Source: Rhizobium sp. R711
Lineage (GTDB): Bacteria > Pseudomonadota > Alphaproteobacteria > Rhizobiales > Rhizobiaceae
Assembly (NCBI RefSeq): GCF_002211365.1
Contig: NZ_LOKZ01000012.1
Coordinates: forward strand, 186,001 to 250,000
DNA length: 64,000 nt
Direction: 5' to 3'
In this document: one piece after another, positions 18,412 to 27,739 of the stretch
Layout of the letters: the number at the start of each line of letters is the position of its first letter
Numbering within the stretch: the first letter of the stretch is position 1
Notes under the pieces: model-generated
Database searches by the model: none
Told to the model about the DNA's origin: nothing
What the model saw: the letters and a program-made list of their open reading frames with translations, nothing else
Translations under genes and position numbers: made by a program

Positions 18412-19439
18412 GTGAAAGCCATTCGCTGATGTTGCAGGAAGCCGGCCAGTCGCCGGAGGTCGTCGCAACGCTGCTTCAGAAAGAAAAGCCCGTCTTCGAC
18501 GAAATTGCGAAGCTGTTTGCATCAGGTGCGCCGACTGTGGTGACAACAGCAGCCCGCGGATCCTCGGACCACGCAGCGACCTTCTTCAAATACCTGTTCG
18601 AGATCACCTGCGGCGTGCCGGTCGCATCGGTTGGTCCGTCGATCGCGTCGGTTTATGGCGCGTCCCTGCATCTCAAAGGCGGCATCCACTTCACCGTCTC
18701 GCAATCTGGTGCGAGCCCCGACATCATTGCCTTGCAGGATGCGGCAAAGCACGGCGGCGCAACAACGATCGCCGTCGTCAACGTCACCGACAGCCCGCTC
18801 GCCAAGCAGGCCGACATCGTTCTCGGCCTCAATGCAGGCCCGGAGAAGAGCGTAGCGGCAACCAAGTCCTTCATCGCTTCAGTCGCCGCGCTTTCCGGTG
18901 TCACGGCAGCCATCAGCGGCAAACGCGACCTGCATGCCTCGCTGGAAAAGCTGCCGGAAGCCCTGCAGGCGACCAGCGGGATCGATACGAAGGCAGCCGA
19001 GGATGTACTTTTCGAGGCCAGCTCGCTCTATACGGCCGGCCGCGGCCCCGCTTTCGCTATTGCGCTCGAGGCCGCTTTGAAGGCCAAGGAGACGGCTAGC
19101 TTGCATGCGGAGGCCTTCTCGCTTGCCGAACTGATGCATGGCCCGATGCGTCTTGTTCAGCCAGGCTTCCCGATTGTCGCCTTTACGCCTGATGATCCGG
19201 CATTCAGCAACAACGTCCAGGCGCTCGAGCGACTGCGGAAACTCGGCGCGACCACCGTGCCGTTCTCGGCGCAGCCAGTCTCCGGTATCAACCTGCAAGT
19301 GCCGACGACCGGCAGCGGCCTACTTGATCCGCTCGCTTCGCTGCTGGTCTACTACCGCCTGATTGAGTCGGTGACGCGCCGCAAGGGTTTCGACCCGGAC
19401 AAGCCGGCCAACCTGCTCAAGGTCACGGAGACGATGTGA
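18408..19439 (+). CDS. SIS-domain glucosamine-6-phosphate deaminase-like protein (NagB-II/AgaS-GlmS type)
   Basis: A 343-residue protein with two SIS domains: 'VVTTAARGSSDHAATFFKYLFE...HFTVSQSGASPDIIALQDAAKHGG' and 'LYTAGRGPAFAIALEAALKAKETASLHAEAFSLAELMHGPM'. It corresponds to the isomerase half of GlmS without the glutaminase domain. Such proteins next to nagA usually deaminate GlcN-6-P to fructose-6-P, replacing classical NagB. It overlaps gntR and nagA by a few bases each, so it is translationally coupled. An AgaS-like role with galactosamine-6-P is the main alternative. Confidence 0.88.
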   Translation: MSESHSLMLQEAGQSPEVVATLLQKEKPVFDEIAKLFASGAPTVVTTAARGSSDHAATFFKYLFEITCGVPVASVGPSIASVYGASLHLKGGIHFTVSQSGASPDIIALQDAAKHGGATTIAVVNVTDSPLAKQADIVLGLNAGPEKSVAATKSFIASVAALSGVTAAISGKRDLHASLEKLPEALQATSGIDTKAAEDVLFEASSLYTAGRGPAFAIALEAALKAKETASLHAEAFSLAELMHGPMRLVQPGFPIVAFTPDDPAFSNNVQALERLRKLGATTVPFSAQPVSGINLQVPTTGSGLLDPLASLLVYYRLIESVTRRKGFDPDKPANLLKVTETM

Positions 19440-20590
19440 TGGTTCGCAAGATCTTCTCCGGCGCGCGGATCTTCGATGGTCAGCGCTTCCACGACGACAA
19501 AGCGCTCATCGTCTCGGACGGGCGCGTCGAGGCCATTGCAGCAGCAGGCGAACTGCCGGAGGGCGAGCACACGCGCTTTGAGGGCGGTGTCCTCTCGGCA
19601 GGCTTCATCGATGCGCAGGTGAATGGCGGCGGTGGCCGGATGCTCAACGACGAGGCATCCGCAGCCTCCATGTACATGATTGCCGACGGTCATCGGCCCT
19701 ACGGCACGACCGCACTGCTGCCGACGCTGATCACCGATACGTCAGACGCGACCACTGCGGCGATCGAAGCAGCCAAGGAAGCCGTCAAGACGAACCGGGG
19801 GGTCGCGGGCCTCCACCTTGAAGGCCCGCATCTGGCGCCGGCGCGCAAGGGAGCCCATCTTGCCGAACTCATGCGCCCGGTCGAAGACAAGGACGTGAAA
19901 GCTTTCATTGCGGCAAAGGAGGCGATCGGCACACTGCTGGTAACGATGGCGGCCGAGCAGGTCACGGCGAAGCAGGTGCGTGAACTCAGCGAAGCCGGCG
20001 TCACCGTCAGCATAGGCCATTCCGATTGCTCCAGCGAGGCGGCAGAGGCGCGCTTCGACGCCGGCGCGCGTGGCGTGACACATCTCTTCAACGCCATGAG
20101 CCAACTCGGCCACCGGGCCCCCGGCCTTGTCGGTGCGGCCATCGACCATCCTTCAGTCTGGTGCGGCATCATTGCGGATGGCCACCACGTCGACCCGAAG
20201 GCGCTGCGAACCGCTCTTCGCGCCAAACGGGGCGAAGGTAAGCTCTTCTTCGTCACCGACGCGATGTCGCTGGTTGGATCGGAACAAGACTCCTTCACGT
20301 TGAATGGCCGGACCGTCCGACGCGAGAGAGGTGGCTTCTGCTCCAAACTGGTGCTCTCCGATGGCACGCTCGCCGGCTCCGACGTCGATATGGCGTCCAC
20401 CGTCCGCTATGGTGTCACCTATCTGGAGTTGACCCTCGCGGAGGCCCTTCGCATGGCGACGCTCTACCCGGCGCGCTTCCTGCGCCTTGAGGATCGCGGC
20501 CATCTTTCGCCGGGTGCCCGAGCCGATCTGGCGCATCTGACCGACGCCCTGGAGGTCACAAGAACGTTCATCAGCGGCGAAGCAGCCTAG
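19439..20590 (+). CDS. nagA: N-acetylglucosamine-6-phosphate deacetylase
   Basis: A 383-residue amidohydrolase. Motifs are '[12 protein letters not shown]', '[17 protein letters not shown]', '[12 protein letters not shown]', '[19 protein letters not shown]', '[11 protein letters not shown]' and the catalytic Asp region 'FFVTDAM'. It removes acetate from GlcNAc-6-P, producing GlcN-6-P for the upstream SIS deaminase. Start ATG 19439 shares its A with the upstream stop (TGATG). Together with its neighbours it makes a short amino-sugar catabolic pathway. No transporter or kinase is in the cluster. Confidence 0.94.
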   Translation: MVRKIFSGARIFDGQRFHDDKALIVSDGRVEAIAAAGELPEGEHTRFEGGVLSAGFIDAQVNGGGGRMLNDEASAASMYMIADGHRPYGTTALLPTLITDTSDATTAAIEAAKEAVKTNRGVAGLHLEGPHLAPARKGAHLAELMRPVEDKDVKAFIAAKEAIGTLLVTMAAEQVTAKQVRELSEAGVTVSIGHSDCSSEAAEARFDAGARGVTHLFNAMSQLGHRAPGLVGAAIDHPSVWCGIIADGHHVDPKALRTALRAKRGEGKLFFVTDAMSLVGSEQDSFTLNGRTVRRERGGFCSKLVLSDGTLAGSDVDMASTVRYGVTYLELTLAEALRMATLYPARFLRLEDRGHLSPGARADLAHLTDALEVTRTFISGEAA

Positions 20591-20604
20591 AACGCGAGGA
20601 CGTG

Positions 20605-21333
20605 ATGACAGCGATCACCGATGCCTATTTTTCCAACCTGATCGACCGACTCGAGACCTTGAAGGCGGAACTCGCCGGACCGATGACCCTGGCGGCCGAT
20701 GCGATCCTGGAAGCCGCCCGCAATGACAAGCGGGTTTATGTGTTCGGTACGGGACACTCTCACATGCTGGCGGAAGAGGTCCACTATCGGGCAGGCGGCC
20801 TCGCTCTTACCGTTCCGGTTCTCGTCGGCTCCGCGATGCTGCACGAGGGCGCGGTGATCAGCTCCGTTTACGAGCGTACGGAAGGATTGGTGCGGCCGGT
20901 GTTGGAACGCTATGGAATGCAACCGGGTGACGTCATCATCATCGCGTCGAACTCCGGCGTGAATGCAGCGCCGATCGAGGCTGCCGATTACGGCCGCGAG
21001 ATCGGCGCCAAGGTGATCGCGCTCACCTCGGTCTCCTACTCGAGTGCGGTTGCGAACGGGCGGCGCCGTCTTGCGGACATCGCCGACATCGTCCTGGACA
21101 ACGGCCTCCCGCCCGGCGATGCGGTGATCGAACTCCCGGGCACGGAACTGAAGGTTGGTCCGGTTTCGACCGCTATTGGTGCAACGATTCTCAACGCCAT
21201 CTTGGCGGAAGTGGCGTCAGAACTGTCGAAAGGCGGCGACGCACCAATTTATCTCAGCGCCAATATGCCCGGAGCCGCGTCAGTCAACCAGCGACTGGTC
21301 AAGAAGTATCGGCCACGCAATCCTCATCTCTAA
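20605..21333 (+). CDS. SIS-domain sugar-phosphate protein, UPF0309-like
   Basis: A 242-residue single-SIS-domain protein: '[27 protein letters not shown]', '[43 protein letters not shown]' and the C-terminal '[20 protein letters not shown]'. This resembles UPF0309 proteins and, more distantly, MurQ etherases, but lacks a clear MurQ acid motif. It is the last gene of the gntR-SIS-nagA operon, 14 bases after nagA, with GAGG five bases before ATG 20605. It probably isomerises or cleaves a related phosphosugar; the reaction is unknown. Confidence 0.8.
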   Translation: MTAITDAYFSNLIDRLETLKAELAGPMTLAADAILEAARNDKRVYVFGTGHSHMLAEEVHYRAGGLALTVPVLVGSAMLHEGAVISSVYERTEGLVRPVLERYGMQPGDVIIIASNSGVNAAPIEAADYGREIGAKVIALTSVSYSSAVANGRRRLADIADIVLDNGLPPGDAVIELPGTELKVGPVSTAIGATILNAILAEVASELSKGGDAPIYLSANMPGAASVNQRLVKKYRPRNPHL

Positions 21334-21476
21334 GAGCGCTCGGCACCCGATTGTCAACGCCACGCCGACAGTCGGTCGCCAAAGTTCAATCTACCGGACC
21401 GTGAGGGTCGGGCGCATATTTCTTTCAAGAACAGCGGCGAGGCCAATGTCTCGCGGGCTTGGAAAGGAATGGTCCC

Positions 21477-21623
21477 ATGACCCAGATCATCTTAAATTCA
21501 GCCGTCGCCATCCTCGTTGCGGTCGCCTTCGCGACAACGACCGCCGCCGCTCTTCGTGGCGAGAACCGCGCTATGCAGAAGGTGCCGGTCAGGGCCAAAG
21601 CAAGGCGCCACCCAAAGGGCTGA
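21477..21623 (+). CDS. Small (48-residue) membrane or exported peptide
   Basis: ATG 21477 to TGA 21621-21623, preceded by AAAGGA at 21463-21468. The sequence starts M-T-Q-I-I-L-N-S, continues with a hydrophobic run of about 22 residues ('AVAILVAVAFATTTAAAL') and ends in a basic tail ('RAKARRHPKG'). It looks like a single-pass membrane peptide or short exported peptide. It is followed 89 bases later by a second small ORF of similar design on the same strand. I do not recognise a family. The good ribosome-binding site is the main support. Confidence 0.5.
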   Translation: MTQIILNSAVAILVAVAFATTTAAALRGENRAMQKVPVRAKARRHPKG

Positions 21624-21712
21624 AAGACAGCCAAATAATTCCTCAAATCGGCCCCAATATCGACACCGGGTTGGACGACCAATGCATCGTGGGGAATTTG
21701 GAGTGCAGGGCA

Positions 21713-21865
21713 ATGACCAGAATTATCGGCGCAGCCGCATTGTTGACCATCGCCATGGCGGCCTATGCGGCATACTTGAATCCGTACGATACGCGCAGCC
21801 AGCAAGGCCGCTATTCGCAGCAGATCGAGAGCCACGATAACGGCCTTACAGCGTCCATCCGTTAA
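21713..21865 (+). CDS. Small (50-residue) peptide with N-terminal hydrophobic segment
   Basis: ATG 21713 to TAA 21863-21865 with GGAG/AGGG 6-12 bases upstream. The N-terminus 'MTRIIGAAALLTIAMAAYAAYLNP' is a signal-like or membrane segment; the rest is polar ('YDTRSQQGRYSQQIESHDNG'). It ends four bases inside the convergent phbB stop. A longer frame reading through from 21155 is only the shifted extension through the SIS gene. It may form a pair with the peptide at 21477-21623. No function is assignable. Confidence 0.5.
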   Translation: MTRIIGAAALLTIAMAAYAAYLNPYDTRSQQGRYSQQIESHDNGLTASIR

Positions 21866-22587
21866 ACGAACAACTGACCGCCATTGGCGCTAAGCGTCGA
21901 TCCGGTAATGAAGCCTGCGTCGTCGGAAACTAGAAAGACGACACAGCGCGCCACCTCCTCAGGTTCGCCGAGACGACCAACCGGTATCTGCGGAATGATT
22001 CTTTCGTTCAAGACTTTCTCCGGAACCGCAAGAACCATTTCTGTCCCGATGTAACCTGGGCAGATCGCGTTGACGGTGATGTTCTTGGCAGCACCTTCCT
22101 GCGCAAGCGCCTTGGTAAAGCCGAGGTCACCTGCCTTGGCAGCGGAGTAGTTCGCCTGGCCCATCTGGCCCTTCTGGCCGTTAATCGAGGATATGTTGAC
22201 GATCCGCCCATAGCTCCGGTCGCGCATGCCGCCCCAAACCTGGTGCGTCATGTTGAAGAGACCGGTGAGGTTGGTGTTGACGACCTCGTGCCACTGCTGC
22301 GGCGTCATCTTGTGGAACATTGCGTCCCGCGTGATGCCGGCGTTGTTAACGAGGACATCGATCGGACCAAGTTCAGCTTCAACCTTCGCGATACCCTCGC
22401 CGCATGAGGCGTAGTCGGAAACATCCCATTTGAAGACGGGAATGCCTGTCGCGTTGTTAAAGGCGTTCGCCTTCTCATCGTTGCCCGCGTAATTCGCGGC
22501 AACCGCATAGCCTGCATTCTTCAGTGCGACGGAAATTGCGGCGCCAATGCCGCGGGTACCACCAGTGACAACAGCCACTCTGCTCAT
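21862..22587 (-). CDS. phbB: Acetoacetyl-CoA reductase
   Basis: A 241-residue short-chain dehydrogenase. The NADPH-binding 'VTGGTRGIGAAIS' is at the N-terminus, 'LVNNAGITRDAMFHKM' in the middle, the catalytic Ser-Tyr-Lys in 'NISSINGQKGQMGQANYSAAKAG', and 'SANGGQLFV' at the end. It reduces acetoacetyl-CoA to (R)-3-hydroxybutyryl-CoA for polyhydroxybutyrate. ATG 22587 has GGGAG six bases upstream and gives the normal PhbB length; an in-frame start at 22602 is less likely. It follows phbA with a GC-rich hairpin between them. Confidence 0.95.
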   Translation of the reverse strand: MSRVAVVTGGTRGIGAAISVALKNAGYAVAANYAGNDEKANAFNNATGIPVFKWDVSDYASCGEGIAKVEAELGPIDVLVNNAGITRDAMFHKMTPQQWHEVVNTNLTGLFNMTHQVWGGMRDRSYGRIVNISSINGQKGQMGQANYSAAKAGDLGFTKALAQEGAAKNITVNAICPGYIGTEMVLAVPEKVLNERIIPQIPVGRLGEPEEVARCVVFLVSDDAGFITGSTLSANGGQLFV

Positions 22588-22608
22588 GTTCCGCTCCCTC
22601 ATTTGAAG

Positions 22609-22628
22609 GCCCCGCTATCCTGCGGGGC
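22609..22628 (-). other. Hairpin between phbA and phbB
   Basis: Perfect stem GCCCCGC (22609-22615) / GCGGGGC (22622-22628) with a six-base loop, in the 68-base gap between phbA and phbB. There is no T-run after it on the minus strand, so it is more likely an mRNA-stability or partial attenuation element than a full terminator. Confidence 0.55.
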
Positions 22629-22655
22629 TCAGGTTATAGTTGGATTGCCTGCTGT

Positions 22656-23837
22656 TCAAAGAGCTTCAAAGCACATTGCGACACCCATGCCGCCACCGAT
22701 GCACAGCGTCGCCAGCCCCTTCTTCGCGCCGCGGCGCTTCATCTCGAAGAGGAGCGTGTTGAGCACGCGTGCGCCGGATGCGCCGATCGGATGGCCGATT
22801 GCAATCGCGCCACCGTTGACGTTGACGATCGATGGGTCCCAGCCGAGGTCCCTGTTGACCGCGCAAGCCTGTGCGGCAAAGGCTTCGTTCGCTTCGACGA
22901 GATCGAGATCGCCGACGGACCACCCCGCCTTTTCCAACGCCTTCCGCGATGCCGGGATAGGACCCGTTCCCATCACCTGCGGATCAACGCCTGCGGTCGC
23001 CCAGGAAACGATCCGGGCGAGCGGCTGGATGCCCCGGCGGGACGCCTCGGCTTCCGTCATGAGGACGGCTGCGGCAGCGCCATCGTTGAGGCCGGAGGCA
23101 TTCGCTGCGGTGACCGTGCCCTCCTTATCGAAAGCCGGACGCAGTTTGGCCATCGAGTCCAACGTCGCTCCGTGACGGATGTATTCATCGGCATCAACCG
23201 TCACGTCGCCCTTTCGTGTCGGGATGACGTAGGGAATGATTTCATCGGCGAAACGCCCGGCCTTCTGCGCGGCTTCCGCCTTGTTCTGCGATGCAACCGC
23301 GAATCGGTCCTGCTCCTCGCGGGAGAGCTGCCACTGGCGGGCAATGTTCTCGGCGGTGATGCCCATGTGGTAGCCATAGAAGGCATCCGTCAGGCCGTCC
23401 TTGATCATGGTGTCGACCATTTTCATGTCGCCCATTTTGACGCCGCCGCGCAGATGCGCAGCATGCGGTGCCATCGACATCGATTCCTGGCCGCCGGCGA
23501 CGATGATCTTCGCGTCACCGAGCGCGATCTGTTGCATGCCGAGCGCCACGGCGCGCAGGCCAGAACCGCAGAGCTGGTTGACGCCCCACGCCGTTGCTTC
23601 CTTGGGAACGCCTGCCTTCATGGCCGCCTGCCGGGCCGGGTTCTGGCCCTCGCCAGCCGGGAGAACCTGACCGAGAATGACCTCGTCGACCTCGCTGGCG
23701 TCGACACCCGCACGTTGTAGCACGCCCTTGACTGCGGCCGCACCCAGTTCATGGGCAGGGACGGTGGCGAAGGCCCCATTGAATGAGCCAACGGCAGTGC
23801 GACCTGCACTAGCGATGACGATGGATGAACTCGACAT
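22656..23837 (-). CDS. phbA: Acetyl-CoA C-acetyltransferase (beta-ketothiolase)
   Basis: A 393-residue thiolase of canonical length. The nucleophilic Cys is residue 90 in '[11 protein letters not shown]'. The substrate loop includes '[11 protein letters not shown]'. The C-terminal motifs are '[19 protein letters not shown]' (catalytic His) and '[10 protein letters not shown]' (second Cys). It condenses two acetyl-CoA to acetoacetyl-CoA, the first step of PHB synthesis. It precedes phbB and is divergent from the repressor gene phaR. The PHB synthase gene is not in this window. Confidence 0.96.
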   Translation of the reverse strand: MSSSSIVIASAGRTAVGSFNGAFATVPAHELGAAAVKGVLQRAGVDASEVDEVILGQVLPAGEGQNPARQAAMKAGVPKEATAWGVNQLCGSGLRAVALGMQQIALGDAKIIVAGGQESMSMAPHAAHLRGGVKMGDMKMVDTMIKDGLTDAFYGYHMGITAENIARQWQLSREEQDRFAVASQNKAEAAQKAGRFADEIIPYVIPTRKGDVTVDADEYIRHGATLDSMAKLRPAFDKEGTVTAANASGLNDGAAAAVLMTEAEASRRGIQPLARIVSWATAGVDPQVMGTGPIPASRKALEKAGWSVGDLDLVEANEAFAAQACAVNRDLGWDPSIVNVNGGAIAIGHPIGASGARVLNTLLFEMKRRGAKKGLATLCIGGGMGVAMCFEAL

Positions 23838-24072
23838 TACGATCTCCTCGTTAACTCGACCGGATTAGAGGAAACTGACAAAGCTTCACCGTCAAGTCAA
23901 ACGACAAGAGTATGCCCTTTAATTTTAGGGATTGCTTACGTTGAGACAAATTATCTCTGCCGCAAAAGGGGTTGCCGCATCGCACAAAGAGATTGTCACT
24001 GGGCTTCGTTTGCGTCTACATTCCTAGGTGGAGGAATTTCCATAACAATCAGACGGGCTTCGGGAGACTGAT
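23838..24072. promoter_or_regulatory. Divergent phbA / phaR regulatory region
   Basis: The 235 bases between the two start codons must hold both promoters. A direct repeat TGCCGCA occurs at 23958-23964 and 23973-23979 (15-base period). PhaR proteins bind GC-rich motifs near PHB genes, so this is a possible site, but two short copies are weak evidence. I could not place -35/-10 boxes with confidence. Confidence 0.35.
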
Positions 24073-24645
24073 ATGGCGAAGAATGACGGGCAGATCGTAA
24101 TCAAGAAATACGCCAATCGCCGCCTCTACAACACAGGCACCAGCACCTATGTGACGCTGGAAGATCTGGCGGAGATGGTGAAGAAGGGAGAGGATTTTAC
24201 AGTTCAGGACGCAAAGAGCGGCGACGATATTACCCACTCTGTGCTGACGCAGATTATTTTCGAACAGGAATCCAAGACGGGCAACACACTGCTGCCGATC
24301 TCGTTCCTTCGCCAGCTTATTACCTACTACGGTGACCAGATGCAGATGGTTGTTCCGAGCTTCCTGGAACACTCCATGCGCGCCTTTACCGAGCAGCAGG
24401 CACAGATGCGCGAGCAAGTCACGCGTGCTTTCGGCGAAACGCCGATCGGCAAGAATCTGCAACTGCCGATGCAGATGGTGGAAGATCAGGTGCGTCGCAA
24501 TACCGAGATGTTCCAGCAAGCCATGCAGATGTTCTCGCCATTCATGACCCCACCGGCCAAGGAAAGCCGCAAAGCGGAAGCAAAGGATATCGACGAGCTG
24601 AAGGAACAGCTGCGCGCGCTTCAGAACAAACTCGATAACCTCTGA
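24073..24645 (+). CDS. phaR: Polyhydroxyalkanoate synthesis repressor PhaR (AniA)
   Basis: A 190-residue protein. The N-terminal PHB/PHA accumulation regulator domain begins 'QIVIKKYANRRLYNTGTSTYVTLEDLAEMVKKGEDFTVQDAKSGDDITHSVLTQIIFEQE', the family hallmark. It is followed by 'LLPISFLRQLITYYGDQMQ' and a helical tail ending in a short coiled coil. PhaR binds PHB granules and DNA and represses phasin and PHB genes; in rhizobia the same protein (AniA) affects carbon flux and exopolysaccharide. It is divergent from phbAB. Confidence 0.95.
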   Translation: MAKNDGQIVIKKYANRRLYNTGTSTYVTLEDLAEMVKKGEDFTVQDAKSGDDITHSVLTQIIFEQESKTGNTLLPISFLRQLITYYGDQMQMVVPSFLEHSMRAFTEQQAQMREQVTRAFGETPIGKNLQLPMQMVEDQVRRNTEMFQQAMQMFSPFMTPPAKESRKAEAKDIDELKEQLRALQNKLDNL

Positions 24646-24648
24646 GCT

Positions 24649-25053
24649 TCAGAGCCCAATCGATACATCGCGCCCGGCGGTGCGAATAGATACGGCAAAG
24701 CCGCCAATCACGTCGATCAATGCAATCGTCATCAGGATGAAGAAAACCTGAGTGGCCGCATCCTGGACGAGAAGAAACTCGACCAGGAAGGCAATGAAGA
24801 CGAGCATCGATAGCATGTGGTTGGTCAGGCTGCCGTCATTGCGCGTCGCCTTCAGGATCTCGAAGAACAGGACACCGAGCGCGACGACGATGAAGAGGTC
24901 ACCGAGCGACATGCTCCACATAGCTCCCGAAATCATCGACAAAACGATGATGTCGTTCTGCAGCGAGGGAAGCCCATCGCTGCCCATCAAGCCCAGCATC
25001 GACATATTGTAAAGAATGAATGGGATAATCATCAATGGCACGGCATTGAACAT
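24649..25053 (-). CDS. Hypothetical small membrane protein (4 TM)
   Basis: A 134-residue protein with about four hydrophobic segments ('AVPLMIIPFILYNMSML', 'MWSMSLGDLFIVVALGVLFFEIL', 'MLSMLVFIAFLVEFLLV', 'VFFILMTIALIDVIGGFAVSI') and few charged residues. GGGAG stands about nine bases before the ATG. It is convergent with phaR, only three bases apart. It looks like a conserved inner-membrane protein without an assigned function. Confidence 0.72.
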   Translation of the reverse strand: MFNAVPLMIIPFILYNMSMLGLMGSDGLPSLQNDIIVLSMISGAMWSMSLGDLFIVVALGVLFFEILKATRNDGSLTNHMLSMLVFIAFLVEFLLVQDAATQVFFILMTIALIDVIGGFAVSIRTAGRDVSIGL

Positions 25054-25142
25054 ATGGCACAGCTCCCCCCTCAGCCGGAGAATAGTGCCGTAAACAACCG
25101 CATCACTTCAAGATATCAGAAGAATGTTTTTGTGCCGGGGGA

Positions 25143-25172
25143 AAAGCAAAAGGCCGGCACATGGCCGACCTT
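25143..25172 (-). terminator. Intrinsic terminator of rpmF
   Basis: On the minus strand AAGGTCGGC / GCCGGCCTT (one G-T wobble) with a short loop is followed by TTGCTTTT. It lies 30 bases beyond the rpmF stop. Confidence 0.7.
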
Positions 25173-25202
25173 GCAACTCTCGCTCAAGCAAGCGCAAAAG
25201 TA

Positions 25203-25388
25203 TTATGCGCTTTCCTTTGGCGTCAAAACCTGACGGCCGCGATACATACCGGTCTTCAGATCGATATGGTGCGGGCGGCGCAGTTCGCCGGAGTTCTTGT
25301 CTTCAACGTAGGTCGGAGCCTTCAGTGCGTCTGCAGAGCGGCGCATACCGCGCTTGGACGGGCTCGTTTTTCTCTTCGGTACAGCCAT
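25203..25388 (-). CDS. rpmF: 50S ribosomal protein L32
   Basis: A 61-residue basic protein beginning '[22 protein letters not shown]', the L32 signature, then '[32 protein letters not shown]'. The alphaproteobacterial form lacks the zinc-binding cysteines of some L32 proteins, as seen here. It is a structural protein of the large subunit near the peptidyl-transferase exit region. A terminator follows, so the gene is transcribed alone or with an upstream leader. Confidence 0.97.
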
Positions 25389-25544
25389 TTCTCTTACTCC
25401 ACTTCACGGGCAAACACATCCTACGGCCAGACTGGCGGCCGAAACGACGTATCGCGATTTCGGAAATTTTGCGCGCTTATACATGCCTTGAGGGTACTTG
25501 ACCAGTCCCCAAGCTTATTTTTTGAGATTCCTGCGATTCATAGG

Positions 25545-26192
25545 TCAGACCTCGTCTTCTTCGACAATCCAGGGCTCGGATCGCGCCGCCTCTTCCCACT
25601 TCTTCCAGGCAGGATGCGCCTTGACGGCTGCAATATAACTTAGCGTGTCGCCGGCGGATACCAGGTCATAGACGTCGAAACGACTGACAACGGGTGCGAA
25701 CATCGCATCGGCACCGGAAAAATTGCCGAAAAGGAACGGCCCGCCGGAGTGGGCGCGCAGGTCACGCCAGATCGTCTCGATCCGGGCGACATCAGCCATC
25801 ACGCCGTCGGCAAGCGCGATCTTCCCCTTCGGCCGCCGGACATTCATCGGGCAAGCATTCCGCAAGGTCCTGAAGCCCGCAAGCATCTCCATGGAAACAG
25901 CGCGCGCGACCGCTCGCTTCTTATGCTCACTTGGCCATATCCCGGCTTCCGGGAAAAGCTCGGCAACGTATTCGATAATCGCCAGCGACTGCCAGACCCG
26001 AGTATCGCCGTGCTGAAGCACAGGAACCTGACCGGTCGGCGAAAACTCCCTGAAGCGCGGATTGCCGGCGGCGAAATCGAAGGGAACCAGCACCTCCTCA
26101 AAAGGAATGCCGGCGGCTGTCATGGCAATCCATGGCCGAAACGACCAGGACGAATAGTTCTTGTTACCGATGTAGAGCGTGAGCTTGTCCAA
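25545..26192 (-). CDS. Glutathione S-transferase family protein
   Basis: About 215 residues. The N-terminal thioredoxin-like domain has 'LTLYIGNKNYSSWSFRPWIAM' with the likely catalytic Ser pair, and 'FSPTGQVPVLQHGDTRVWQSLAIIEYVAELFP' with the cis-Pro and glutathione-binding E-S-like segment (here Q-S). The C-terminal domain is helical. It conjugates or reduces substrates with glutathione; the substrate is unknown. TTG 26192 fits because AAGGA stands just before it; no ATG gives a normal N-terminus. It begins 14 bases after the 2H-like gene. Confidence 0.85.
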   Translation of the reverse strand: MDKLTLYIGNKNYSSWSFRPWIAMTAAGIPFEEVLVPFDFAAGNPRFREFSPTGQVPVLQHGDTRVWQSLAIIEYVAELFPEAGIWPSEHKKRAVARAVSMEMLAGFRTLRNACPMNVRRPKGKIALADGVMADVARIETIWRDLRAHSGGPFLFGNFSGADAMFAPVVSRFDVYDLVSAGDTLSYIAAVKAHPAWKKWEEAARSEPWIVEEDEV

Positions 26193-26205
26193 CAGGATCT
26201 TCCTT

Positions 26206-26994
26206 TTACGCTTCGGGCGCGAACGCAAGCCGCTCCACGAAATGGTTCATGTCCTCGAAAGTGCAGAAGGCGGGCGGCCTCAATGCTATCACCGGAGTGG
26301 TTTCGCGCAGCGTGACGAGCGCGCGGTCGAGCATGGCCTGCCATGCGGGTAGCGCTGCTTCCTGTAACCGCGCGATCGGGTAGCAGAATGTGATATGGAA
26401 TTCATAGGTGTCATGATCCGGATGCCGGTAGCCGAACACGTGTGCGAACGCGTCACGCCATTCCTTCATAATACGCCGATCCGCAGCCGTAACACCGTTC
26501 ACGGTAAGCCCTACCGGCGTTACGTCGGTAACTTCAACATCGAAGGGGCCGAGCGGCCCAAAGGATTGCAACCGATCCAGATAGATCTCGCTCATCCGCT
26601 CGATCGCGGTATCAAGCGTCACATCCTGCGGCCAGTAAGGCAGCCTGCGACGATACTCGATAACACCCTGAAACAGGGTCATGTGCAGACTGAAGATCGG
26701 CGTAAAGGCGAACTGAGATGCCTCCGGCATCGCCAGAAAACTCTGGCGCGCCTCAATGATTGCCTGCTGCGATGGCGATCCCTCGACCAGATGGCAAACG
26801 ACGGTATTGCCAGGCTCGCGCAGAAACGTGCCGGTTGCGTCATAGCGGGTCCCGAGATGGTTCGGCGGCGCCGGGTTATGAACGGCGGAATACGTGAGAA
26901 GGCTAGGCGAAAAGGCAGAAATCATCGCTGGCAGTCCAGTCATTGGTGGCGGGATTTCCGTCCATACGTTTGAAGCACGAATGCCAGATGACAC
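26206..26994 (-). CDS. DUF1868 / 2H phosphoesterase-like protein
   Basis: Up to 262 residues. The two H-x-T/S motifs of the 2H superfamily are visible: 'FSLHMTLFQG' in the middle and 'YEFHITFCYP' about 110 residues later. The core begins 'HLGTRYDATGTFLREPGNTVVCHL', typical of DUF1868. 2H enzymes act on cyclic phosphodiester or RNA-end phosphate bonds, but the substrate here is unknown. The start is uncertain: ATGs at 26994, 26943 and 26925 all lack a strong ribosome-binding site, and the first 23 residues are low in conserved features. It is probably in an operon with the GST gene. Confidence 0.72.
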   Translation of the reverse strand: MSSGIRASNVWTEIPPPMTGLPAMISAFSPSLLTYSAVHNPAPPNHLGTRYDATGTFLREPGNTVVCHLVEGSPSQQAIIEARQSFLAMPEASQFAFTPIFSLHMTLFQGVIEYRRRLPYWPQDVTLDTAIERMSEIYLDRLQSFGPLGPFDVEVTDVTPVGLTVNGVTAADRRIMKEWRDAFAHVFGYRHPDHDTYEFHITFCYPIARLQEAALPAWQAMLDRALVTLRETTPVIALRPPAFCTFEDMNHFVERLAFAPEA

Positions 26995-27022
26995 TCATGA
27001 ACACCAACGACTTATTGCGATA

Positions 27023-27739
27023 TCAATCATAAATGCATCTGATGTAATCACCTGACCCGCGCGCGCGCCGCTCGATGAGGCCGGCGAGCCGTCGCAATCC
27101 ACGCCCGGGCTTGCCGGCGTTGCGATCGAAGGGATTGGGAAGCGACACGGCGAGAAGAGCGGCCTGCCGGCTGGTCAATTTCGATGCCGGCACCTTGAAG
27201 TGGTGACGGGCCGCAGCCTCGATGCCGTAGATCCCCGGTCCCCATTCTGCAATGTTGAGGTAGATCTCCATCAGGCGCCGCTTGGACCAGATGAAATCCG
27301 CCGTCACAGCCAATGGCAGTTCCAGCGCCTTGCGAACGAAGGACCGGCTGTTCCACAGGAACAGGTTCTTCACCGTCTGCATCGGGATCGTGCTGCCGCC
27401 GCGGGTCGCCTGGCCGCTCAGCGTATCCTCCAACAGCATCCGCATCTCACCCCAATCGACGCCGCCGTGGAAGCAGTACTGCCCATCCTCGGACATCATC
27501 ACCGACTGAACGAGAACCGGCGAAATATCATCGAGTGATACCCATTGCCGGTCGTAGCCGCGCAGCAACACCAGATCGCGGAGCATGAGCGTGGAAACGG
27601 GGTGAACGAAGGGCAGCAGATAAAGGACAATCAGGACATAGGGAAGAATGACGAGCGCCACCAATGCAAGGACGATGCGCATGATCACGGGCCGGCTCTT
27701 AAGCCAAAACAACACGTGCCTGTGAAACGGCACGGTCAT
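27023..27739 (-). CDS. mtgA: Monofunctional peptidoglycan glycosyltransferase
   Basis: A 238-residue GT51 protein. One N-terminal membrane segment ('[25 protein letters not shown]') is followed by the transglycosylase motifs '[16 protein letters not shown]' (catalytic Glu), '[17 protein letters not shown]', '[26 protein letters not shown]' and '[26 protein letters not shown]'. It polymerises lipid II into glycan strands on the periplasmic side and has no transpeptidase domain. I use ATG 27739 because AGAGGAAAG precedes it; the longer frame upstream is unlikely coding. It is divergent from ispA. Confidence 0.93.
   Translation of the reverse strand: MTVPFHRHVLFWLKSRPVIMRIVLALVALVILPYVLIVLYLLPFVHPVSTLMLRDLVLLRGYDRQWVSLDDISPVLVQSVMMSEDGQYCFHGGVDWGEMRMLLEDTLSGQATRGGSTIPMQTVKNLFLWNSRSFVRKALELPLAVTADFIWSKRRLMEIYLNIAEWGPGIYGIEAAARHHFKVPASKLTSRQAALLAVSLPNPFDRNAGKPGRGLRRLAGLIERRARGSGDYIRCIYD

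Noticed and set aside
21155..21712. Plus-strand frame leading into the 50-residue ORF at 21713
   Set aside because: Its first part is the shifted reading of the SIS gene (20605-21333), with Arg/Ser/Pro-rich sequence; only the segment from ATG 21713 has a start signal and sensible composition.
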